From: Legionella sp. W10-070
Lineage (GTDB): Bacteria; Pseudomonadota; Gammaproteobacteria; Legionellales; Legionellaceae
NCBI RefSeq assembly: GCF_900640175.1
Contig: NZ_CAAAJC010000003.1
Location: forward strand, 62,001-126,000
Direction of reading: 5' to 3'
DNA: 64,000 nucleotides
Shown here: positions 1 to 8,754 of the stretch, one piece after another
Numbering within the stretch: position 1 is the stretch's first letter
How the letters are laid out: each line of letters opens with the position of its first letter
The notes under the pieces: model-generated
Told to the model about the DNA's origin: nothing
Database searches by the model: none
The model's input: only the letters and a program-made list of their open reading frames with translations
Made by a program: the position numbers and the translations under genes

Positions 1-57
1 ATCCGCGGCCACTTCGACTTCCCCCATGCTATCTGTTTCTATACGCAGGCTACTCAT
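1..57 (-). CDS. fumC: Fumarate hydratase class II, N-terminal fragment
   Basis: Only the first 19 codons are in the window and the gene continues off the left edge. The start reads MSSLRIETDSMGEVEVAAD, which matches the conserved opening of class II fumarases (short leader, then DSMG and a V-x-A-D segment before the WGAQTQRS motif). The family converts fumarate to malate in the TCA cycle. A purine-rich Shine-Dalgarno stretch (AAGAGGA) sits just upstream of the ATG on the minus strand. Aspartase has a related N-terminus and cannot be fully excluded from so short a piece. The gene is divergent from the sulfonate cluster across a 197-bp gap. Confidence 0.7.
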   Translation of the reverse strand, partial: MSSLRIETDSMGEVEVAAD

Positions 58-254
58 TTTCTTATCCTCTTGGCAAAAAATAAATTTTAACACAGCAATC
101 GGGATTAATTAATTTGGCTTTCTAAAAGAGGTAAGGTTCTGTGAACCACCACATAAATTGAACAATTGCTCTACATTTAGATTAAATCTTGACTTTTTGA
201 GTTTTGGATTCTAGCCTTAAAAATTATCAGCTCTATTAGATCAGGGTGAATTTT

Positions 255-905
255 ATGCGGTACCTGGACAAGGTTCAATTCGCTCGTCAGCTTATTATCG
301 AGACACATAAAAAATTTGACGCAAACCAGATATTCCTTGCCAGCTCCTTTGGCAAGGATTCTATTGTGTTAATGCATCTTGCCTTAAGCATCATTCCCAA
401 CGTTAACGTGCTGTCTCTTATATCCGACACAGAGTTCCAGGAAACCTATGATTATATTGATAAATTAATCCTGAAATGGAACATAAATTGTAAAAAAATT
501 TATTTTGAGCAAGCTGAGCTTGTCAGGACTAACCCCCAAGCCTGCTGCCGTGATAAAAAGGTTGAAGCAATGCGAGAGGCAATCATAGGAATGGAGTGCT
601 GGTTCAGTGGGATACGCAATACGGAGGGAAAAACAAGAGAAAATATTCAGCCCATTGAATCAGTACAAGGCATAACCAAGATTAATCCCCTCATTTATTT
701 TACCGAACTCGATATCTGGCGGTATATCGCAGTTAATTCCATTGAAGTGCATCCCTTGTACGCAGAGGGCTATCGCAGCTTAGGATGTAAAAATTGTTCA
801 CAAAGGGAAATTGACTCTGAAGAAAGTGAACGCGATGGCCGTTGGGGTGGCTTGGACTGTCAGGGAGGAGAATGTGGCATTCACACTGAAATCCTGAAAA
901 CGTGA
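255..905 (+). CDS. cysH: APS/PAPS reductase-like protein with Fe-S cysteine pairs
   Basis: The PP-loop motif SFGKDS lies near residue 33. A CC pair (QACCRDKKVEAM), a CxxC pair (GCKNC) and a C-terminal ECGIH motif follow. In the family the ECGxH cysteine is the catalytic nucleophile, and the CC plus CxxC set binds a [4Fe-4S] cluster in adenylylsulfate (APS) reductases but is missing in E. coli-type PAPS reductases. An APS reductase that releases sulfite is therefore favoured. A GTG at 246 is an alternative start, but ATG at 255 has a better-spaced AGGG. The gene is 4 bp from the megasynthase gene. The inferred role is sulfite supply to ComA. No ATP sulfurylase is present in the window. A weak TTGACT -35-like element lies at 189-194. 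Confidence 0.8.
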   Translation: MRYLDKVQFARQLIIETHKKFDANQIFLASSFGKDSIVLMHLALSIIPNVNVLSLISDTEFQETYDYIDKLILKWNINCKKIYFEQAELVRTNPQACCRDKKVEAMREAIIGMECWFSGIRNTEGKTRENIQPIESVQGITKINPLIYFTELDIWRYIAVNSIEVHPLYAEGYRSLGCKNCSQREIDSEESERDGRWGGLDCQGGECGIHTEILKT

Positions 906-909
906 TCCC

Positions 910-3900
910 ATGCCCAGAGATATTAATATGAAAAAGAGTATCATTGATATTTTACTCAGCAGAGCACGGAACCAGCCTGAAAATACGGCTTATCGGTTTA
1001 TCGAGTCAAATCAGGTAATAACTCTCTCCTACGGCGACCTCTTTGCCAGGGCGCACTCCCTCTCTTCCCATATCAGACGATACGCAAAGCGGGGTGACAG
1101 AGTACTACTGGTATACTCCCCTGGGCTTGAATACATTATTGCCTTTTACGCCTGCCTCCTGGCTAATGTGGTGGCTGTCCCAGTCTATCCGCCTGCCACG
1201 GCAGAGTTGATCGAAAAATTGCAGCATATTATTTCCGATGCCAAACCTAAACTTGTTCTTTCATCACAAGACATCGTCAATAAAATTAAACAGTTAAAAT
1301 GGTTAAAGACACTGAAAAAACTTCCTCTGCTCGATAAATTGGCAACCCGTTACATTGAGAATAAAAAAGCAATCAACATCGACTGGGATTTCGATAATTT
1401 CTATTGGCTTGCCACCGATACCCTGACAGCAGAAAAAAATCTGCCGATAGATGAATCACTACTGCCAAACAGCACTGATCTGGCTTTTTTACAGTATACC
1501 TCAGGCTCCACAGGAGCGCCCAAGGGGGTAATGGTAACCCATGCCAACATCATCGACAACCAGATGCTTATAAAGAAAGGGTTTGGCTTGCATGAAAAGG
1601 ACATCGTAGCCAATTGGCTGCCACCTTATCATGACATGGGCTTAATCGGGGCGATTATGCACCCTCTCTATTTAGGGGCAGAAGCTACTTTAATGTCGCC
1701 GCTTCAATATATAAAAAAACCGGTTAATTGGTTGAAGATGCTTTCAGACTACCGTGCAACCGCAAGCGGCGGACCTAATTTCGCTTATGCCTTGTGTACC
1801 CAAAAAATAACCGAAGAGGAACTGGAAGGTGTTGATTTAAGTCACTGGCGAGTTGCTTTCTGTGGTGCAGAACCAATCAATCACAAGGTGCTTGATTCTT
1901 TTGCTTCCCGTTTTGCCGTGGTCGGCTTTAAAAAGGAAGCCCTGCTCCCCTGTTATGGCCTTGCAGAAGCAACGTTGATGGTTAGCTGCGGTCACTATCA
2001 AAACTCCCACATCGATGATAATTCATCAGACAAACAACGCGTCAGCTGCGGGGAACTTTATCAAGATGCAATCATTGTTGACCCTGATACACTGCAGGAG
2101 AAGAAAGAGGGGGAGACTGGAGAAATTTGGCTCCGTGGCGCGTCGATTGCCGTGGGTTATTGGGACAAGCCAGAACTAACTCAGGCTATTTTTCATGCCT
2201 CTACAGCGGGTAAAAAAAAGTCCTTCCTGCGCACCGGTGACTTGGGTTATGTCTGGAAAAATCATTTATATCCTATTGGGCGGATGAAAGACTTAATCAT
2301 TATTAACGGCATGAATTATTTTTCTGCCGATATTGAAGAAACCGTTGCCGCATCTTGCGGCAATATACGTAAAGGAGGCTGCGCTGCCTTTTCAATTGCG
2401 GGTGAAAGTACTGAACGGCTGGTGATAGTTGCCGAGGCGCTCCATACCCCATCCCCCCCTGAACAGCAAGAAATGATAAAAAAGATATATAACAGTATTC
2501 TTGCGCAATGGCACATTGAAAGTTATGACATCGTATTAACTGCTTCAAGATGTTTAACAAAAACAACAAGCGGGAAGTTACAACGGTTTAAAATAAAGCA
2601 AAAATACCTCGACAAGGAATTGGAGACATCATTTAGTCTGCGTCAAATGCAGGAAAGTACTATACCGCCGACAACAGAGAAAGCACAGACAGAAAAACCA
2701 ATCGATTACTCCATCATTGAGCAAATAAGTTCTTGTGTTACGCAGGTGTTAGGCCATAGCAGCCGTATAGACACGGCAAGACCACTTTCCGAATTTGGTT
2801 TAACGTCAATAAAGGCGATTGAACTTTCGGGTCTATTAGAACAGCGTTTCAATCGGCACATAGAGCCGGCAATTATTTACAACTACCCTACTATTGACCA
2901 GTTGGCGCAATTCTTGTCGTCGCCCCCATCGCCATTAATCACTGAATCTGTATTACCTGCTGCTCAATCCCTGCAGAATGAAGTGGCTATCATTGGGATG
3001 TCCTGCCGCTTTCCCGGCAATGTCCATAGCCCCAAACAATTTTGGGATTTCCTTATTAACAAAGGAGATGGTATCACTACCGTTCCTTCCAGCCGATGGA
3101 AAAACGATGAATTTTATTCAAAAGACCCTGAGGAAGCAGGCAAAATTGGCTCGAAATTTGGCGGTTTCATTACTGAAGTAGAGCAGTTTGATGAGCGTTT
3201 TTTTAATATCACCGCAAACGAAGCCAAATTTATCGATCCTCAGCAACGCTTAACTTTACAAGCAGTATGGCATGCTCTTGAGGATGCCGGCATAGCACCG
3301 GAAACCTTACGTAACCAAGAGGTAGGGGTATTTATAGGTGCCTCAAGCAGTGATTATGCCAGTTTGTTGCTTAAACAGGGAAATGAACAAATAGGTCCTT
3401 ACCTGGGTTCTGGCAATGCCCTAAGCGCAATCGCCGGACGGGTAGCCTATGCTTTCGGGTTTCGCGGCCCCTGCATGACCATTGATACCGCCTGTTCTTC
3501 CTCGTTAGCGGCGGTACACCAGGCAATAAACGCTATTAAACAGGGGGACTGTACTCTGGCAATTGCCGGAGGGGTTAACCTCATTCTCAATCCCCAGCTA
3601 TCAATCGCCTTAACCCGGGCAAAAATGCTGTCTCCAGAAGGCCACTGCAAACCTTTTTCGGATGATGCCGACGGCTACGTTCGTAGTGAAGGGGCAGGGT
3701 TTGTCGTGCTAAGATCATTAACCGCCGCCGTTCAAAATAAGCATACCATCTCTGCAGTGATCAGAGGCAGCTGCATTAACCAGGATGGGACAAGTAACGG
3801 CTTGACCGCTCCCAATGGCCTTGCTCAGGAAGCATTAATCAGAAAAAGCCTGCATCATGCGAAAGTCCCTCCTCAGGAGGTCGACTACATTGAAAGTCAT

Positions 3901-5979
3901 GGTACAGGAACAAAATTAGGGGATCCTATTGAAATTGCCGCCCTGGGTGCAATCTTTTCAAATCAACGCAGTACTCATAATCCTTTAATTATAGGGGCAG
4001 TTAAATCAAACATCGGCCATTTGGAGGCAGCAGCAGGAATAGCCGGATTAATCAAAACCGTATTGGTGCTGAAACATAAACTCATTCCCGCCAACTTACA
4101 CTTGCGCGCTGTCAACCCCCATATTGATACAAAAGGCTTTTCTGTTGTTTTCCCTACAGAAAATTTGCCTTGGAAGAAGGAAAAGGGATTACGCTATGCA
4201 GGAGTCAGTTCTTTTGGCTTTACAGGGACAAACGTCCATCTTACCTTATCCGAATATCAATCCGGAAGTGATATGAAAATAATCCGGCCTAAATTGCCCT
4301 GTTCGCTACTGACTCTATCAGCAAAAGAAAGTGAAAGCCTGGCTTCATTAAAATCAGCCTATATTGAATTGTTAAAGAATGACCGTACCGAGATGCAGGC
4401 CTTATGCAGTAATGCCGCACTAAAAAGGCAACATTTTAAACAACACCGGATAGCAATCTGTGCCGCTGAAAAAGAAGAAATGCTGCATAAATTACAACAT
4501 TACTCCATGGAGCAAAGATCCCCCCAGGAAGAAAAAATCGCTTTCCTGTTTACCGGACAAGGGGCTCAATACTTAACCATGGGCAAACAGCTATATTCCA
4601 TTTCCCGGCAATTTCGCACCGTCCTGGAAGAGTGTAGTCTACTGGCAGAAGGGTATCTCAATTTCTCGTTCATTGATGAATTGTTTAATAAGCAAAATGA
4701 GGCTTGCTTACACCATACCAAATACCTCCAGCCAATACTGTTTAGCATGGAGTATGCGTTGGCCAAAATGTGGGAGTCCTGGGGAGTAAGGCCCGCTTAT
4801 GTAGCCGGACATAGCCTGGGAACCTATGCTGCAGCATGCTTTAATAACATCCTTGATCTGCAGGAGGCAATCGAGCTGGTATGCATTCGTGCAGCGTTAA
4901 TGGAAAAAACACCGGATAATTGCCTAATGGTGGCGTTGACAGCCCCATTAAATACGGTAAGTCAGCTTATTTTAAAACATGCCCTGGGCAAACTGGATAT
5001 AGCTGCGATCAATACTCCCATACAAACAGTAGTGGCGGGTGATGAACGGCAGATAAACCAGCTGATTGACCTGGCCACACAGGAAAAAATTTCGGCAAGG
5101 TTACTCCCCGCAAATCGGGCATTCCATTCGCAGTATATGGACTCTATCCTTGATGAGTTTTATGGGTTGGCAAGCAAGATGAGCTATCGTGCAGGCCATA
5201 TTCCGCTCATTAATGATTTAACCGGGGAGGTTGTAACAACATTCGATGCGGCTTACCTGAAAAATCAAATTCGTGAACCTGTAAATTTTGCCGCAGTGGC
5301 CAGAACGTTGAACGATTCTGGCTGTGGTACCTATCTGGAAATCGGACCTCAGCCCACGCTGTGCAGCTTTGTAAATTATTTTGCCGGAAAAAAGGCAAAT
5401 TTATTGCCCTCCCTAAGAAAGAACCAACAAGACTGGGTGCAAGTTTCCCAGACATTACAGGCGCTTTACCTTGCCAATTGCAATATAAACTGGGACAAGG
5501 TTTATGAGTTCTCCGATATGCCAGAAATCGATCTGCCTTTCTATCCTTTCCTGGCCAACAGGCACTGGATAAATGCTGATACCATCACTTCACCAGTCCG
5601 CAAAAAAATAAAATCAATCAGTGACGCCATTAAACATGACCATAAAAAACCAGAAAAGAAAGGGGTTGCCTGGATTAATTTACCTTTAAATGAAAGAAAC
5701 AAATACCTGCAGGACATTATTGAAACCGAAATCCGCTACGTCAGTGGTTTAGATAAAGCCAAACCCATCAATGTGGAAGACAATTTTTTTGAAATCGGGA
5801 TTGACTCGCTGATGATTGTGCAATTACTCAATAACCTCAATCATATGCTAAACCAGGCAAACATTTTAATTAAACCGGAGAAAATTACAAATCCCTGCAT
5901 TAGCTCGGTGATTGCGGTAGTCAATCATTTAATTGACGAGTCCAATAACAAGGAGCCTTTTAATGAGCAACCAGTTTAA
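910..5979 (+). CDS. FAAL-ACP-KS-AT-ACP polyketide synthase
   Basis: This 1689-residue megasynthase begins with a fatty acyl-AMP ligase (about 1-580; core YTSGSTGAPKG, YHDMGL and YGLAEATL motifs). An ACP follows with attachment Ser633 in GLTSIKA. The ketosynthase (about 690-1110) has Cys862 in DTACSSS, His997 in SHGTGT and His1037 in NIGH. The acyltransferase (about 1180-1470) has Ser1302 in GHSLG and His1406 in the AFH motif that usually marks malonyl-CoA. A second ACP has Ser1633 in GIDSL. No ketoreductase, dehydratase, enoylreductase or thioesterase is visible. The expected product is therefore an acyl chain activated as AMP ester, extended once with malonate, left as beta-keto thioester and released in trans. 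An alternative ATG at 928 is possible. The 3' end overlaps the oxoamine synthase gene by 17 bp. Confidence 0.92.
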   Translation: MPRDINMKKSIIDILLSRARNQPENTAYRFIESNQVITLSYGDLFARAHSLSSHIRRYAKRGDRVLLVYSPGLEYIIAFYACLLANVVAVPVYPPATAELIEKLQHIISDAKPKLVLSSQDIVNKIKQLKWLKTLKKLPLLDKLATRYIENKKAINIDWDFDNFYWLATDTLTAEKNLPIDESLLPNSTDLAFLQYTSGSTGAPKGVMVTHANIIDNQMLIKKGFGLHEKDIVANWLPPYHDMGLIGAIMHPLYLGAEATLMSPLQYIKKPVNWLKMLSDYRATASGGPNFAYALCTQKITEEELEGVDLSHWRVAFCGAEPINHKVLDSFASRFAVVGFKKEALLPCYGLAEATLMVSCGHYQNSHIDDNSSDKQRVSCGELYQDAIIVDPDTLQEKKEGETGEIWLRGASIAVGYWDKPELTQAIFHASTAGKKKSFLRTGDLGYVWKNHLYPIGRMKDLIIINGMNYFSADIEETVAASCGNIRKGGCAAFSIAGESTERLVIVAEALHTPSPPEQQEMIKKIYNSILAQWHIESYDIVLTASRCLTKTTSGKLQRFKIKQKYLDKELETSFSLRQMQESTIPPTTEKAQTEKPIDYSIIEQISSCVTQVLGHSSRIDTARPLSEFGLTSIKAIELSGLLEQRFNRHIEPAIIYNYPTIDQLAQFLSSPPSPLITESVLPAAQSLQNEVAIIGMSCRFPGNVHSPKQFWDFLINKGDGITTVPSSRWKNDEFYSKDPEEAGKIGSKFGGFITEVEQFDERFFNITANEAKFIDPQQRLTLQAVWHALEDAGIAPETLRNQEVGVFIGASSSDYASLLLKQGNEQIGPYLGSGNALSAIAGRVAYAFGFRGPCMTIDTACSSSLAAVHQAINAIKQGDCTLAIAGGVNLILNPQLSIALTRAKMLSPEGHCKPFSDDADGYVRSEGAGFVVLRSLTAAVQNKHTISAVIRGSCINQDGTSNGLTAPNGLAQEALIRKSLHHAKVPPQEVDYIESHGTGTKLGDPIEIAALGAIFSNQRSTHNPLIIGAVKSNIGHLEAAAGIAGLIKTVLVLKHKLIPANLHLRAVNPHIDTKGFSVVFPTENLPWKKEKGLRYAGVSSFGFTGTNVHLTLSEYQSGSDMKIIRPKLPCSLLTLSAKESESLASLKSAYIELLKNDRTEMQALCSNAALKRQHFKQHRIAICAAEKEEMLHKLQHYSMEQRSPQEEKIAFLFTGQGAQYLTMGKQLYSISRQFRTVLEECSLLAEGYLNFSFIDELFNKQNEACLHHTKYLQPILFSMEYALAKMWESWGVRPAYVAGHSLGTYAAACFNNILDLQEAIELVCIRAALMEKTPDNCLMVALTAPLNTVSQLILKHALGKLDIAAINTPIQTVVAGDERQINQLIDLATQEKISARLLPANRAFHSQYMDSILDEFYGLASKMSYRAGHIPLINDLTGEVVTTFDAAYLKNQIREPVNFAAVARTLNDSGCGTYLEIGPQPTLCSFVNYFAGKKANLLPSLRKNQQDWVQVSQTLQALYLANCNINWDKVYEFSDMPEIDLPFYPFLANRHWINADTITSPVRKKIKSISDAIKHDHKKPEKKGVAWINLPLNERNKYLQDIIETEIRYVSGLDKAKPINVEDNFFEIGIDSLMIVQLLNNLNHMLNQANILIKPEKITNPCISSVIAVVNHLIDESNNKEPFNEQPV

Positions 5980-7201
5980 ACAAGATTTATTTGATAAATG
6001 CCTGTCAACATCCGGCAATTTCTCCGAATTTAACAATGACTGCGATCATTATTTTATCGAACCGATTCTCGAGGGAAATCCCGACCGACGCATGCGCTTT
6101 AACGGTGAGGAAATGATTGTATGGGCGATTAATGATTATCTTGGGCTTGCGAATAACAAAGAACTCATCGCAACAGCCGCAGCCTCAGCGGCCCGCTATG
6201 GCATGTCAGCTCCCATGGGAGCAAGAAAACTAACTGGCACCACAATTCAACATTTGACCCTGGAAAAAGAACTCGCGGATTTTCTGCAAAAACCGAAAGG
6301 AGGTCTTTCCAATTACGGTTATTTAGGGGTCATCGGCGCAATCAACGCGGTAGTAAAAGCAGGTGATGCAATTATTATTGATAGCCTGTCCCATTCCTGC
6401 ATGATTGACGGCGCATTTCTGGCTCAGGCAAGACAACATGCAAAAGTTTATCCCTTTAAGCATAATGACATGAATGATCTTGAGCGCCAACTTGATGCTG
6501 CCGCTACCGATTGTGATGGGGGTGCCCTTATTGTGACAGAAGGTGTCTTTGGCATGAGGGGTGATTTGGCAAAGCTAAACGAAATATGTGAATTAAAAAA
6601 ACAATTCAACGCCAGGTTATTTTTAGATGATGCCCATGGCTTTGGGGTATTGGGTCCAAATGGCCGCGGCACCGCCGAGCACTTGGGTTGTCATGAAGAG
6701 GTTGATCTGTATTTTGGTACTTTTGCCAAAGCATTTGTAGGTATTGGGGCAATACTTGCGGGAGAAGAAGAAATAATTTCTCATATTTCTTTTAATTCAA
6801 GGACGGATTTATCCTCAAAATCTCTCCCTCTGGCAATGGTTGAAACCTTGCTTAAGACCCTTCAACTGGTAAAAGACAATCGTTTTCGTCAAAAGATGTG
6901 GCATAACGCTAAAAAATTACAGCAAGGCTTGCTAGAGTTAGGCTTTAAGTTAGCTTCAACCGAATCGCCTATCACCGCAGTCGTGTTCACTGACAAGCAG
7001 TATAATTTGGAGTTGGGTAAAAAAGTATTACAAGCCCTGCGGGATGAATACCATATTTTTACCATAGCCGTCACTTACCCGATAGTTCCCAAAGGAATGA
7101 TTGTTTTCAGGTTGATTCCCACAGCCAATCATACCGATGAAGACATTGACACAACATTAAATGCCTTTGCCGAATTAAACCAACGCTTTCAATTGACCTA
7201 A
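5963..7201 (+). CDS. Alpha-oxoamine synthase (AONS/KBL/SPT family)
   Basis: This 412-residue fold-type I PLP enzyme is related to 8-amino-7-oxononanoate synthase, serine palmitoyltransferase and CqsA-like autoinducer synthases. DDAHGFGVLG is the cofactor-binding Asp/His segment, and Lys256 in GTFAKAF is the predicted Schiff-base lysine. The family condenses an acyl thioester with an amino acid and releases CO2. The start at 5963 is preferred because AAGGAG lies 7 bp upstream. It sits inside the end of the PKS gene, which suggests translational coupling. The PKS lacks a thioesterase, so this enzyme probably offloads the chain. The neighbouring comA-comB pair suggests a sulfonated amino acid such as cysteate as co-substrate, as in capnine-type sulfonolipids. 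That substrate is inferred. It is unlikely to be biotin BioF, since no other bio genes are nearby. Confidence 0.88.
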   Translation: MSNQFKQDLFDKCLSTSGNFSEFNNDCDHYFIEPILEGNPDRRMRFNGEEMIVWAINDYLGLANNKELIATAAASAARYGMSAPMGARKLTGTTIQHLTLEKELADFLQKPKGGLSNYGYLGVIGAINAVVKAGDAIIIDSLSHSCMIDGAFLAQARQHAKVYPFKHNDMNDLERQLDAAATDCDGGALIVTEGVFGMRGDLAKLNEICELKKQFNARLFLDDAHGFGVLGPNGRGTAEHLGCHEEVDLYFGTFAKAFVGIGAILAGEEEIISHISFNSRTDLSSKSLPLAMVETLLKTLQLVKDNRFRQKMWHNAKKLQQGLLELGFKLASTESPITAVVFTDKQYNLELGKKVLQALRDEYHIFTIAVTYPIVPKGMIVFRLIPTANHTDEDIDTTLNAFAELNQRFQLT

Positions 7202-7230
7202 CCGGCTACACTAGCAAGATAAGGACAGCG

Positions 7231-8001
7231 ATGAATACTATGTTTGAGTTTATCAACGAGGTTCCCAGGTCGACTAAAAAAAGGGAAAACGGCATTACCT
7301 CGGTAATCGATACAGGATTAGGATTGAAGGCACTTGAGGATCTGCTGGATATAGCCGCAGAGTACATCGACCTGGTTAAATTTGGCTTCGGGACAGCGGT
7401 AATTCTCCCCCGGGAGATACTGGAGAAAAAAATTACCCGCCTGCAACAAAAAAATTGTGAAGCCTGTTTAGGCGGAACACTATTTGAAATTGCAGAAAAA
7501 CAGGGTAGTTTTACCAAATATCTCAAGACCTGTAAGCTTCTGGGGTTAAACTATGTTGAAATATCAGACGGCGCACTGCCCATGAACTATCAAAGAAAGC
7601 TCGACTGTATCAAGCAGGCCAGTGATTTTGGTTTCAAAGTATTAAGCGAGGTCGGCAGTAAAGATCCTGAGCTTGATAAAGCGATTGGTATTGAAGAAAA
7701 AATCACTATGGTAAACAGCGAGCTTCAAGCCGGCAGTTGGAAAGTGATTATTGAAGCACGCGAATCAGGCACAGTCGGCTTGTTTAATCGTCAGGGAAAA
7801 ATTAATGATGAACAGTTTGTTGCCCTTACCAGCAAACTGGCAAGCGAACAATTAATATTTGAATCACCGAAAAAATCACAGCAGGCATGGCTAATCAATC
7901 AATTGGGAGCAAATGTCAATCTTGGAAATATCGCCCCTGAAGATGTAATCAGCCTTGAATCGTTAAGGCAACAATTAAGAGCAGATACCCTATGTCAATG
8001 A
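7231..8001 (+). CDS. comA: Phosphosulfolactate synthase
   Basis: The 256-residue protein matches the ComA family throughout: an N-terminal TSVIDTGLGLK segment, VKFGFGTA, LGGTLFE, YVEISDG, VLSEVGSKDP and a C-terminal LGxNVNLGNI segment. ComA adds sulfite to phosphoenolpyruvate to give (R)-phosphosulfolactate, the first step of coenzyme M synthesis in methanogens and of sulfolactate formation in Bacillus spores. AAGGA precedes the ATG. The gene overlaps comB by 10 bp, so the two are probably co-translated. The coenzyme M pathway is not expected in a gammaproteobacterium, so a role in making a sulfonated metabolite is inferred. Confidence 0.9.
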   Translation: MNTMFEFINEVPRSTKKRENGITSVIDTGLGLKALEDLLDIAAEYIDLVKFGFGTAVILPREILEKKITRLQQKNCEACLGGTLFEIAEKQGSFTKYLKTCKLLGLNYVEISDGALPMNYQRKLDCIKQASDFGFKVLSEVGSKDPELDKAIGIEEKITMVNSELQAGSWKVIIEARESGTVGLFNRQGKINDEQFVALTSKLASEQLIFESPKKSQQAWLINQLGANVNLGNIAPEDVISLESLRQQLRADTLCQ

Positions 8002-8687
8002 TTACGGTAGAGTTTGCACTGGGACTTGCCGGAGCAGAAAAGGCAGCAGAGGAAAATCATACTGCAGTCATTGTTGATGTATTAAGAGCCAGTTCTACAA
8101 TTGTTACCTTGCTTGATAAAGGGATTAAAGCGATCAAGCCAGTCAATTCAACTTACGGCTGGCAAGGCCTGTGCATCGGTGAAAAGAATGGCCAGAAACT
8201 AGGAGACTGCCATTTCAATAATTCACCTGCTGAGCTGAGGGAAATACCATTTGATAGTGATGAAATCCTTGCACTCAAAACCACCAATGGTTCGGGCTGT
8301 ATTATTGCGGCGAAAAGCACAGAGAATCATGTGCTTATTGGTTCTGCGCTCAATGCCAAAGCCTGTGCCATCCTTGCCGGCTCAATTGCAAAGGAGCACA
8401 ATGGATTTCTAAGCCTCATCCTGGCGGGAAGAAAGGGGCAAATAGCGCTGGATGATTTATACGCCGCATCGATTATCTTCGATAATATACCCTGGCAGAA
8501 AACGCTCACAGGCACCATAAAACCCGAACGGGTGGATGACCTGTATCTGGCATTAACAAAGACCGACAGTGCAAAACAGTTATTTAAACTAGGTTATGAG
8601 AAAGACGTTTTACTCTGTTCTCAGCAGGATGTTACTCAGACTGTGCCCTGTTATGATGGCGAGTTAATACGCCGCTGGCATCAGTAA
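7992..8687 (+). CDS. comB: 2-phosphosulfolactate phosphatase
   Basis: The 231-residue protein has the ComB signature: VIVDVLRASSTIVTLL near the N-terminus, LKTTNGSG in the middle, and a cluster of LILAGRKGQIALDDLYAA. The family dephosphorylates 2-phosphosulfolactate to sulfolactate in a Mg-dependent reaction. It is the last gene of the five-gene cluster; the next gene, rsmE, is 67 bp downstream and unrelated. No sulfolactate dehydrogenase (ComC) or dedicated transaminase is seen here, so conversion of sulfolactate to sulfopyruvate or cysteate would need enzymes encoded elsewhere. Confidence 0.9.
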   Translation: MSMITVEFALGLAGAEKAAEENHTAVIVDVLRASSTIVTLLDKGIKAIKPVNSTYGWQGLCIGEKNGQKLGDCHFNNSPAELREIPFDSDEILALKTTNGSGCIIAAKSTENHVLIGSALNAKACAILAGSIAKEHNGFLSLILAGRKGQIALDDLYAASIIFDNIPWQKTLTGTIKPERVDDLYLALTKTDSAKQLFKLGYEKDVLLCSQQDVTQTVPCYDGELIRRWHQ

Positions 8688-8754
8688 TAGGCAAAGATAG
8701 TTTCTTAGCAAGCACTTAGAATATATACTAAAGCGAAAAATCGATGATGTTGCC

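Noticed and set aside
5963-7201. Annotation as biotin gene bioF
   Set aside because: The sequence is of the AONS family, but no other biotin gene is nearby and it overlaps a PKS gene.
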